NCBI GenBank assembly: GCA_934215995.1
Contig: CAKQBC010000138.1
Coordinates: 1 to 6,432, forward strand
Length of the DNA stretch: 6,432 bases
Reading direction: 5' to 3'
Source: an uncultured Bacillus sp.
GTDB lineage: Bacteria > Bacillota > Bacilli > Bacillales > DSM-1321
Shown: positions 1-5,590 of the stretch, in pieces
Numbering within the stretch: the first letter of the stretch is position 1
Layout of the letters: each line of letters starts with the position of its first letter
Program-made: the position numbers and the translations under genes
The notes under the pieces: generated by a model
The model's input: the letters and a program-made list of their open reading frames with translations, nothing else
Told to the model about the DNA's origin: nothing
The model's database searches: none

Positions 1-690
1 CAGCCGCACTGCATACACACCTGTAGACGGAATGATATATTCATCATCAAGCAATGTATTTGCAGTCGGGAATCCCAGTTTCCTGCCCCTTTTCTCGCCA
101 TGCACGACAGTCCCTTTCGTTACATAGAGCCGCCCGGCCAGTTTCCGGAAACCTTCCATATCCCCCTCTTTGAGGATGGCGCGGATTTTGGTGGAGCTTA
201 TCTTCTCTTCCTCCAAATCGATCCGTTCAATTACCGTGCAGCCAAGCTTCCCTCCGGCATGGACCGGCAGCGTCTCCATATTGCCTTTCCCCTGGCAGCC
301 ATATGAATAATCGAATCCGGCCGTGACATGCTTAACATTCAGGCCGACCAGATACTCATCCACGAATTGCTGAGGCATGAGGGAAGCAAATTCAGGAGTG
401 AATCTAACGATGAACAAGTAGTCCACACCCAACTCTTCTATGTAAGATATCTTATCTTCAATCGGCGTGATGTAATGAACCTCAGTGCCCTTCTTAAGCA
501 CTTTAAGCGGGTGGGGATAAAAGGTCATGACAGCAGACTTCCATCCGTTCCGGCTTGCAATATCGACCGCTGTGGATATGACTTGCTGATGCCCTTTGTG
601 CACGCCGTCAAAAAAGCCCAGTGCCACTGATAGCGGCGGAAAATCATTTATATTAAAAGTATGCGGATACCCTGTCTCTATAACTTTCAA
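1..690 (-). CDS. ribF: Bifunctional riboflavin kinase / FAD synthetase, 3' end cut by the window
   Basis: This enzyme phosphorylates riboflavin to FMN and adenylylates FMN to FAD in the cytoplasm. The visible 230 codons have no stop and run off the left edge. The FAD synthetase domain comes first: GFFDGVHKGHQ (residues 25-35) is the nucleotidyltransferase HxGH-type motif, followed by TFYPHP (56-61), GFDYSYG (125-131) and ISSTKIR (164-170). The riboflavin kinase domain then begins with GRKLGFPTAN (202-211) and PSTGVYAV (221-228); its remainder is outside the window. I chose the TTG start at 690 because GAGGAG (702-697) lies six bases upstream and the next codons fit the family's usual N-terminus. 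An in-frame ATG at 714 has no comparable site. B. subtilis calls this gene ribC, and it follows truB there too. The family identity is certain; the start is likely. Confidence 0.95.
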   Translation of the reverse strand, partial: MKVIETGYPHTFNINDFPPLSVALGFFDGVHKGHQQVISTAVDIASRNGWKSAVMTFYPHPLKVLKKGTEVHYITPIEDKISYIEELGVDYLFIVRFTPEFASLMPQQFVDEYLVGLNVKHVTAGFDYSYGCQGKGNMETLPVHAGGKLGCTVIERIDLEEEKISSTKIRAILKEGDMEGFRKLAGRLYVTKGTVVHGEKRGRKLGFPTANTLLDDEYIIPSTGVYAVRL

Positions 691-702
691 TTCGTTCTCC
701 TC
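691..702 (-). promoter_or_regulatory. Ribosome binding site that sets the ribF TTG start
   Basis: GAGGAG at 702-697 is followed by six bases and then TTG at 690. No equal site precedes the in-frame ATG at 714, so the TTG is the better start. Confidence 0.7.
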
Positions 703-725
703 TTTCTTCCACATAAGTCCATACT

Positions 726-757
726 AAATAACCTCGGCGGATTGCAAGTGCCGAAGG
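726..757 (-). terminator. Weak hairpin between truB and ribF, possible attenuator
   Basis: On the minus strand CCTTCGGC (757-750) can pair with GCCGAGG (738-732), giving seven base pairs with one bulged T and an 11-base loop. TTATTT follows directly. The stem is short and the tail is broken by an A, so at best this is a leaky terminator or attenuator that lowers ribF relative to truB. It could also be chance. Confidence 0.25.
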
Positions 758-773
758 AACAATGAAACGGCCC

Positions 774-1694
774 TTACAATTGATCGTTTCTCAGCACTTT
801 CGCAGGCTTGATGCAATCCGGTTTCGATTCATGCTTCCTATAGATGGCCAATGCTTTGCCCTCGTTAAAGACAGCAAACGGTTCATCGCCCATTTCACGT
901 GTTTCGTCCGTCTGGGGCAACACAGAGCCGTTCATTACTTTCCCTGCTACTTTATCATTAACAGCCCATTTCGGCAAATGGGAGAGGCCTTCTTCAAGAG
1001 GTCTCAGCAGTTGGTTCTGCTCGTTCCTGGACGCATACTCCTCTACCTGTTCAAGCGTATAGCATTGTCCGATTGTGAAGCTTGAGGACTGAATTCTTTC
1101 AAGCTGGGACATATGTGCCGGGAAGCCCAAGGATTCCCCGATCATGACTGCCAGCGTCCGTATATACGTCCCCTTCGAACAGGAAACCCGGAAACGGAAT
1201 GACACTGTTTCCCCTGTGAACTGTTCATCGCCGTCAAGCAGAACAATATCATAGATCTGCACCTGGCGGGTAGGTCGTTCAACCGTTATCCCGGCTCTTG
1301 CGTATTCGTATAATCTCTTCCCGTTCACTTTAACAGCTGAGTACATCGGCGGCGTTTGCTCGATTGTGCCTTTGAAGGACGCCAGCACCTCCTCGATCTC
1401 CTTGCGGCTGAAGCTTTTGATTCCAGGCGCTTCCTCGATTTTTTCACCGCTTGCATCCTCTGTAGATGTTGAGAATCCGATTGTTACTTCTCCCACGTAC
1501 GCTTTCCCGGCATCGGTAATATATTCCGCGATCTTCGTTGCCCTGCCGATGCAGATCGGCAGCACCCCTGTCACATCAGGATCAAGCGTCCCGGTATGGC
1601 CCACTTTCTTTGTTTTTAAGATTTTTCTGATCTTAAAAACGCAATCATGGGAAGTCATTCCTTTTGGTTTATATAACGGCAATATTCCTTCCAC
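774..1694 (-). CDS. truB: tRNA pseudouridine-55 synthase TruB
   Basis: TruB converts U55 in the T-loop of most tRNAs to pseudouridine, and family members also help tRNA fold. The product is 306 residues, a normal length. The N-terminus reads EGILPLYKPKGMTSHDC, the usual start of the family. The catalytic aspartate is D38 in GHTGTLDP (32-39), followed by TGVLP. Further conserved blocks are the MYSAVKVNGKRLYEYAR segment and CSKGTYIRTLA, and the C-terminus is consistent with a PUA-like tail. I chose the GTG start at 1694: GGAGTG (1707-1702) sits seven bases upstream and the next residues are the conserved EGILPL. A TTG at 1709 would add five residues but overlaps that site. The gene lies 233 bases after rbfA, beyond a terminator-like hairpin, and 83 bases before ribF. 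I found no clear promoter in front of it, so it probably depends on read-through. Confidence 0.97.
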   Translation of the reverse strand: MEGILPLYKPKGMTSHDCVFKIRKILKTKKVGHTGTLDPDVTGVLPICIGRATKIAEYITDAGKAYVGEVTIGFSTSTEDASGEKIEEAPGIKSFSRKEIEEVLASFKGTIEQTPPMYSAVKVNGKRLYEYARAGITVERPTRQVQIYDIVLLDGDEQFTGETVSFRFRVSCSKGTYIRTLAVMIGESLGFPAHMSQLERIQSSSFTIGQCYTLEQVEEYASRNEQNQLLRPLEEGLSHLPKWAVNDKVAGKVMNGSVLPQTDETREMGDEPFAVFNEGKALAIYRKHESKPDCIKPAKVLRNDQL

Positions 1695-1726
1695 TTGAAA
1701 ACACTCCAATTTAAATTAATTCGTAT

Positions 1727-1746
1727 GCTGCCCTGCGCAGGGCAGC
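1727..1746. repeat. 20-base perfect palindrome upstream of truB
   Basis: The arms GCTGCCCTGC and GCAGGGCAGC are exact complements. As RNA this makes an eight-pair, GC-rich stem with a GCGC tetraloop. On the minus strand it lies 20 bases before the truB ribosome binding site and is followed by an AT-rich stretch with no T-run. On the plus strand TTTT follows, which is too short for a convincing terminator. An alternative hairpin (GGGCA/TGCCC, 1740-1754) overlaps it, so the two cannot form together. Possible roles are an RNA processing or stabilising hairpin at the truB 5' end, or a protein-binding site; the sequence does not decide. Confidence 0.5.
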
Positions 1747-1774
1747 TTTTGCCCTTCGTCAATAGCCGGGTAAA

Positions 1775-1897
1775 TCAGGCAAAGACGTCTTTGGGCATTC
1801 TGCCAGGCAGTCTTGGGGCAGCTTGGATACAAATAAGAAAAGGCTGGCTTCGCGGCATCCCCAATTGAAAGGGATGCGGATCTGAAGCCAGCCTCAT
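1775..1897 (-). CDS. Possible 40-codon leader-type reading frame through the rbfA terminator
   Basis: An ATG at 1897 lies five bases after a perfect AGGAGG (1908-1903), a better spaced and more complementary site than those of several real genes here. The frame stays open for 40 codons to a TGA at 1777-1775. The predicted peptide starts MRLASDPHPF and ends PKDVFA. It resembles no protein I recognise, is rich in proline and arginine, and has no membrane segment. Its coding sequence is the terminator hairpin followed by two palindromes, so the codons may be incidental. It could be a leader peptide whose translation opens the terminator, or the binding site may be fortuitous. Confidence that it is translated is low. 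Confidence 0.2.
   Translation of the reverse strand: MRLASDPHPFQLGMPRSQPFLICIQAAPRLPGRMPKDVFA
1780..1793. repeat. 14-base perfect palindrome CAAAGACGTCTTTG
   Basis: The sequence equals its own reverse complement over 14 bases. Its centre GACGTC leaves little room for an RNA loop, so a dimeric DNA-binding site is as plausible as a hairpin. I know no regulator that clearly matches it. A second, shorter palindrome, CTGCCAGGCAG (1800-1810), lies six bases to its right. Confidence 0.4.
1831..1895 (-). terminator. Rho-independent terminator after rbfA (two-tier hairpin)
   Basis: On the minus strand AGGCTGGCTTC (1894-1884) pairs perfectly with GAAGCCAGCCT (1851-1841), 11 pairs. Inside it GCATCCC (1877-1871) pairs with GGGATGC (1861-1855), seven pairs with a loop of about seven to nine bases. 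The two stems are separated by an internal loop of six bases on the 5' side and three on the 3' side. The outer stem runs directly into TTTTCTTATTT. The tail is on the minus strand only, so it acts in the direction of the operon, 33 bases after the rbfA stop. Since truB and ribF follow with no visible promoter, it is probably leaky or regulated. Confidence 0.8.
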
Positions 1898-1927
1898 TAG
1901 ATCCTCCTGCCAATGAACGGCCAGAAG

Positions 1928-2296
1928 TTACTCTTCTTCGTTTTTCTTTTCGTTTTGTTCGTTGTGAATTTGATGAATCAGGTTTTCGATTCTGTTTCCA
2001 TAATCAACGGACGAGTCCCATTCGAACGTGATTTCCGGTGTGATGCGCAAGCGGATCCGCTTTCCGATTTCAGAGCGGATGAACCCTTTTGCTTTCGCAA
2101 GGCCGATCAGCGTATTTTCTTTTTGCTCTTCGTTCCCAAGCACCGACACATAGACTGTCGCCTGCTGAAGGTCTCCGGTTACCCTGACATCCGTAACAGT
2201 CACGAAACCGATTCTCGGGTCTTTTAATTTACGCCCGATGATATCGGTCAATTCCTTCTTCATCTGTTCTCCAACACGATTTGCACGAAGGCTCAT
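1928..2296 (-). CDS. rbfA: 30S ribosome-binding factor A
   Basis: RbfA binds the immature 30S subunit near the 5' end region of 16S rRNA and assists its late maturation, notably in the cold. The product is 122 residues, typical for the family, forming one KH-like domain. Hallmarks are the N-terminal [13 protein letters not shown] helix, [20 protein letters not shown] (about residues 26-45), and [16 protein letters not shown] followed by [10 protein letters not shown]. The tail is highly charged (lysine and glutamate). The ATG at 2296 is preceded by GAGGTGAT (2307-2300), an eight-base match to the 16S 3' end and the strongest ribosome binding site in the window. The gene is separated from ylxP by a 210-base structured gap and followed 33 bases later by a terminator hairpin. 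Confidence 0.97.
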   Translation of the reverse strand: MSLRANRVGEQMKKELTDIIGRKLKDPRIGFVTVTDVRVTGDLQQATVYVSVLGNEEQKENTLIGLAKAKGFIRSEIGKRIRLRITPEITFEWDSSVDYGNRIENLIHQIHNEQNEKKNEEE

Positions 2297-2506
2297 ACTA
2301 TCACCTCGTATTTAATCAATAACGCCCCCGGATTCAGCGCAGGGGATGCTGCAAGGCCTATTTGTTTCAGGTCCTTCCTTTCATGTTCCCCTGCACGCCT
2401 GGGGCGCCTGCTCCAGCGGGTGCCTGAACAAAAACGCCGGAACAAAGTTATTTATGCATCCATTCCCCTTCTGGCAGGGGCCTCAGGCTGAATGCTGATT
2501 GTTAAG
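2297..2506. other. Structured ylxP-rbfA intergenic gap, no gene seen
   Basis: This gap holds no convincing reading frame on either strand and no recognisable promoter. It is dense in GC-rich inverted repeats: CCCCT/AGGGG with a six-base loop (2466-2481); a 22-base hairpin at 2403-2424; CCCC/GGGG at 2388-2404; and the nested stem at 2337-2396 listed separately. Two near-identical 11-mers, GCCTGAACAAA (2422-2432) and GCCGGAACAAA (2436-2446), repeat with a 14-base period. ATTCAGC (2332-2338) and GCTGAAT (2487-2493) could close the whole element. Several of these pairings are mutually exclusive. It may be a structured 5' leader of rbfA or a decayed dispersed repeat. Confidence 0.45.
2337..2396 (-). 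ncRNA. Nested hairpin in the mRNA ahead of rbfA
   Basis: On the minus strand GTGCAGGGGA (2396-2387) pairs with TCCCCTGCGC (2346-2337): ten pairs, one of them U-G. Within its 40-base loop, AAGG-A-CCTG (2376-2368) pairs with TAGGCCTT (2360-2353) with one bulged A, closing on an AAACAAA loop. Wobble pairs occur on the minus-strand RNA, where the plus strand would have mismatches, which fits folding in the operon transcript. No T-run follows, so it is not a terminator. It ends 30 bases before the rbfA ribosome binding site, which stays free. A regulatory or processing role is inference. Confidence 0.35.
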
Positions 2507-2785
2507 CTAAAGCACTTGGATATCCGTTACCGTTCTTTCTATTTCCGGGAAGGAATCGACCATCTTCAAAGCACGGTCGATTTCCCGTTCAGCAGAAACA
2601 CGGGCGGAGGAAACTGTGACAATGGCAATCTTTGTCCTTTGCCACATGTCCTGATAATCCAGCTCCGAAACGGATACATTATATTTTTGTGATAGTCTCG
2701 TCAGGATTCTTTGCAATACAGCCCTTTTTTCTTTCAATGAATGGGCATCATAAATGATTGCTTCAAATTCTGCGTATACGATCAC
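2507..2785 (-). CDS. ylxP: YlxP, DUF503 family protein of unknown function
   Basis: YlxP is a small conserved protein (92 residues here, normal length) of the DUF503 family, commonly encoded between infB and rbfA in Firmicutes; its role is not established. Visible family marks are the N-terminal strand [26 protein letters not shown] with the conserved SLKEKR, then [27 protein letters not shown], and a C-terminal helix with AEREIDRAL. The alternating strand/helix pattern suggests a small ferredoxin-like fold, which is inference. The GTG start overlaps the infB stop in the four bases GTGA (2785-2782), and no good ribosome binding site precedes it, so it is probably translated by ribosomes finishing infB. 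The long gap that follows separates it from rbfA. Confidence 0.92.
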   Translation of the reverse strand: MIVYAEFEAIIYDAHSLKEKRAVLQRILTRLSQKYNVSVSELDYQDMWQRTKIAIVTVSSARVSAEREIDRALKMVDSFPEIERTVTDIQVL

Positions 2786-4974
2786 TTGCGCTCAATTTCT
2801 TCCATAACGTAGGCTTCAATAATGTCGCCTTCTTTAATATCGTTATAGTTTTTGATTGTGATTCCGCACTCATACCCTTGTGCAACTTCCTTCGCATCAT
2901 CCTTGAAGCGTTTAAGTGCGTCGATTTCGCCTTCAAAGACAACAACTCCCTGGCGGATCAGGCGAATGCTGCTATCGCGGGTGATTTTGCCGTCGATCAC
3001 ATATGAACCTGCAATTGTACCGACTTTGGAAACTTTGAACGTCGTTCTCACTTCCGCTTGTCCGATTACTTTCTCCTCAAATTCAGGATCAAGCATTCCT
3101 TTCATTGCCGACTCGATTTCTTCGATTACTTTATAGATGATGCTGTGCAGGCGGACATCGACCTGTTCGGACTCGGCAGCACGTTTAGCGTTTACGTCCG
3201 GGCGTACGTTGAATCCAATAACAATGGCATTGGATGCAGTCGCAAGCATGATGTCATACTCTGTGATCGCACCTACACCGCTGTGGATGATTTTGACTTT
3301 TACGCCTTCCACTTCAATTTTCTGCAATGATGCGGCAAGCGCCTCAGCAGAACCTTGAACATCCGCTTTAACGATCAGGTTGATTTCCTTCATTTCACCC
3401 TGTTTCATTTGCTCAAACAGGTTATCAAGCGTAACAACCGCTTTTTCGCTTCGTTGAGAAAGGACTTGTCTTTGTGAACGTGCTTCCCCTACTTGACGGG
3501 CTGTTTTCTCATCTTTGAATACTACGAACAGATCGCCGGCTTGAGGCACTTCATTCAATCCTGTTATTTCAACAGGTGTTGATGGCTCTGCCTCTTTTAC
3601 GCGGCGGCCAAGATCGTTGACCATCGCACGTACACGGCCGTATGCATTACCGACAACGATCGGATCGCCGATGCGCAATGTTCCGTTTTGGACAAGCAAT
3701 GTCGCAACCGCTCCGCGTCCTTTGTCAAGTTCAGCCTCGATAACAGAACCAGTTGCCAGCTTGTTCGGGTTCGCTTTGTATTCTTCCACTTCACTTACAA
3801 GAAGGATCATTTCAAGCAATTCATCGATTCCTGTACCTTGTTTAGCAGAGATCGGCACGAAAATCGTATCGCCGCCCCAAGCTTCTGGAACAAGTCCATG
3901 TTCGGTCAATTCCTGCATAACACGGTCAGGGTTGGCTGCTTCCTTATCCATTTTGTTGACAGCGATGATGATCGGTACCTCAGCTGCCTTCGCATGGTTG
4001 ATCGCCTCGACTGTTTGCGGCATTACGCCATCATCAGCAGCTACAACAATGATCGCAATATCAGTGATTTTGGCGCCGCGTGCACGCATTGTTGTAAATG
4101 CCGCGTGTCCTGGTGTATCAAGGAACGTGATTTTTTTGTCATTCACTTCAACTTGATAAGCACCTATATGCTGAGTGATGCCCCCTGCTTCTCCTTCTGT
4201 CACTTTCGTATTGCGGATGGAGTCAAGCAATGTAGTTTTACCATGGTCAACGTGACCCATGATCGTAACAACCGGAGGACGTTCGTCTGTGTTCGGCGCA
4301 GCGTCTTCTTCACTTGCCGTATATGCTTCAAGGTCAGTAAGGTCGATTTTGATCTCTTCCTCAACCTCTACCCCGTACTCTGTGCATATTAACTCGATTG
4401 CGTCTTTATCCAATGATTGGTTGATTGTCGCCATTACACCCAGCAAGAACAATTTCTTGATGATTTCCGAAGGCTCACGGTGCAATTTCTTCGCCAATTC
4501 CCCTACTGTCAATGATTCGGAGAAAGTGATTTTTGCAGGCAGCTCGCGCTCTTTGCGAGGTGTATGCATTTGCGGAGCCCGGTTTGTGTTCTGGTTATGC
4601 TTGCGGTTATTTTTGTTTTGCTTTCTGCCTTTGTTGAAAGGAGTTTGGCCGCCTCCAGGCTTCTTGTTCGCAGCCGGCTTATTCACCGGTTTTTTCTTCA
4701 ATTTTTGCTTATTCACGGCATTTTCATCATGGCGATCCTCATATTTGCCTTCCGCATTCTCTGTTTTTGCAGGTTGTGCTTTCGGCTGGCTGTTGGCGCC
4801 TTGCTGTTTGCCTTTTCCTTTTTGGAAAGACTCATCCAATTTTTTTACTGTAGGATCTTCCATTGTTGACATATGATTGTTTACCTCGATATTCATTTCC
4901 TTTAGCTTTTCAATAATCACTTTGCTTGATACATTATGTTTTTTTGCGTATTCATATACACGTATCTTTGTCAT
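2782..4974 (-). CDS. infB: Translation initiation factor IF-2
   Basis: IF2 is the GTPase that brings initiator fMet-tRNA to the 30S subunit and promotes 50S joining. The product is 730 residues, close to other bacillar IF2. In order: an IF2_N module (about 1-53, beginning [17 protein letters not shown]); a low-complexity linker rich in Lys, Asn, Gln and Pro (54-144); a second IF2_N module (145-205); and the G domain with G1 GHVDHGKT (240-247), G2 region GGITQHI (264-270), G3 DTPGH (286-290), G4 NKMD (340-343) and G5 SAK (376-378). Domains II, III and the fMet-tRNA-binding C-domain (about 616-725) follow. All key GTPase residues are present. I chose the ATG at 4974: GGGGGTGA (4986-4979) precedes it and [12 protein letters not shown] is the usual N-terminus. 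A start at 5034 would run 41 bases into ylxQ and add 20 atypical residues. The stop overlaps the ylxP start. Confidence 0.98.
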   Translation of the reverse strand: MTKIRVYEYAKKHNVSSKVIIEKLKEMNIEVNNHMSTMEDPTVKKLDESFQKGKGKQQGANSQPKAQPAKTENAEGKYEDRHDENAVNKQKLKKKPVNKPAANKKPGGGQTPFNKGRKQNKNNRKHNQNTNRAPQMHTPRKERELPAKITFSESLTVGELAKKLHREPSEIIKKLFLLGVMATINQSLDKDAIELICTEYGVEVEEEIKIDLTDLEAYTASEEDAAPNTDERPPVVTIMGHVDHGKTTLLDSIRNTKVTEGEAGGITQHIGAYQVEVNDKKITFLDTPGHAAFTTMRARGAKITDIAIIVVAADDGVMPQTVEAINHAKAAEVPIIIAVNKMDKEAANPDRVMQELTEHGLVPEAWGGDTIFVPISAKQGTGIDELLEMILLVSEVEEYKANPNKLATGSVIEAELDKGRGAVATLLVQNGTLRIGDPIVVGNAYGRVRAMVNDLGRRVKEAEPSTPVEITGLNEVPQAGDLFVVFKDEKTARQVGEARSQRQVLSQRSEKAVVTLDNLFEQMKQGEMKEINLIVKADVQGSAEALAASLQKIEVEGVKVKIIHSGVGAITEYDIMLATASNAIVIGFNVRPDVNAKRAAESEQVDVRLHSIIYKVIEEIESAMKGMLDPEFEEKVIGQAEVRTTFKVSKVGTIAGSYVIDGKITRDSSIRLIRQGVVVFEGEIDALKRFKDDAKEVAQGYECGITIKNYNDIKEGDIIEAYVMEEIERK

Positions 4975-4993
4975 ACGTTCACCCCCGTATATA

Positions 4994-5296
4994 TTAATGC
5001 AGCAATGTCTGGAGCTTTTTCGAAAACCCGTCATCCAACACAGCCACGACTACGCGGTGCTCTTTACCGATTGCGTGCCCAAGCTGTTCCCTGGACTCCG
5101 CCCGGTAAAGCGGGACATTGTAATATCTGCATTTGTCGACTATCTTTTTTTCTGTATTCGGAGAGGCGTCGGACGACAGAATAACCAGCTTCGCTTTTCC
5201 GCCCCGAATTTCTTTTACCACTAATTCTTCTCCCGAAATCACTTTTCTTGCCCTGTTGGCCAAGCCTAACAGAGAAGACCATTTAGGTTGGTTCAT
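4994..5296 (-). CDS. ylxQ: YlxQ, L7Ae-family RNA-binding protein
   Basis: The product is 100 residues and belongs to the ribosomal L7Ae/L30e/Gadd45 family, whose members bind kink-turn RNA. Family marks are [14 protein letters not shown] near the N-terminus, the [21 protein letters not shown] core, and the YYNVPLY segment followed by a helix and [17 protein letters not shown]. The natural target of YlxQ in Bacillus is not settled. The ATG at 5296 lies six bases after the ylxR stop. The best ribosome binding site, AAGGAG (5314-5309), is inside the end of ylxR and 12 bases from the ATG, longer than usual, so translation may be partly coupled to ylxR. The infB start follows 19 bases after the stop. 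Confidence 0.93.
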   Translation of the reverse strand: MNQPKWSSLLGLANRARKVISGEELVVKEIRGGKAKLVILSSDASPNTEKKIVDKCRYYNVPLYRAESREQLGHAIGKEHRVVVAVLDDGFSKKLQTLLH

Positions 5297-5302
5297 CGTT
5301 GG

Positions 5303-5575
5303 TTACTTCTCCTTTTCAGCCAGCCGGAGCAATTCATCATATATATCCGGATGGATTTCCGCTTCCAAATGACGCGCCAGCACATCTTTTTTCTGTGCCG
5401 AAAGAATCGCTTCTTTTTTCAAGGAAACATATGCCCCGCGCCCCGATTTTTTACCTGTAGGATCGATGGAAACCTCTCCTTCTTTCGAACGGACAATCCG
5501 GATCATTTCTTTCTTAGGTTTCATTTCTCCTGTTGCGACACATTTGCGCATCGGGATTTTTTTTTGACCCGCCAT
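5303..5575 (-). CDS. ylxR: YlxR / RnpM, DUF448 RNA-binding protein
   Basis: This small basic DUF448 protein (90 residues) is encoded between nusA and ylxQ in most Firmicutes. The B. subtilis homologue has been reported to bind RNase P RNA and modulate that enzyme (renamed RnpM), and earlier was described as a regulator of gene expression. Visible marks are KKIPMRKCVATGEMKPKKEMIRIVR near the N-terminus, then DPTGKKSGRGAYV with the conserved GRGAY loop, and a C-terminal helical half. I chose the ATG at 5575. AGGGTG (5587-5582) sits six bases upstream, and the alternative GTG at 5584 overlaps that site and would leave none of its own. Spacing to the nusA stop is 15 bases and to ylxQ six bases, consistent with one operon. 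Confidence 0.93.
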   Translation of the reverse strand: MAGQKKIPMRKCVATGEMKPKKEMIRIVRSKEGEVSIDPTGKKSGRGAYVSLKKEAILSAQKKDVLARHLEAEIHPDIYDELLRLAEKEK

Positions 5576-5587
5576 CTGTTTCACCCT
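5576..5587 (-). promoter_or_regulatory. Ribosome binding site that sets the ylxR ATG start
   Basis: AGGGTG at 5587-5582, then six bases, then ATG at 5575. The site contains the GTG at 5584 that would otherwise be the first in-frame start, which argues against that GTG. Confidence 0.7.
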
Positions 5588-5590
5588 CTA

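Noticed and set aside
691..714. ATG at 714 as the ribF start
   Set aside because: It is in frame, but it lacks a ribosome binding site and would place the strong GAGGAG inside the coding region.
1727..1750. Palindrome plus TTTT as a plus-strand terminator
   Set aside because: The T-run is only four bases and no plus-strand gene leads into it.
1757..1762. TTGACG on the minus strand as a -35 box for truB
   Set aside because: At 17 bases spacing the -10 position reads TGCGCA, inside the GC-rich palindrome, so it does not form a vegetative promoter.
1716..1913. A 65-codon minus-strand frame starting at a TTG in the rbfA-truB gap
   Set aside because: It has no ribosome binding site, covers the terminator and palindromes, and resembles no known protein.
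2466..2481. CCCCT/AGGGG hairpin after ylxP as a terminator
   Set aside because: The stem is only five pairs and no T-run follows on the minus strand.
4975..5034. A longer infB beginning at 5034
   Set aside because: It would overlap ylxQ, the added residues are atypical, and the ATG at 4974 has a good ribosome binding site and the family's usual N-terminus.
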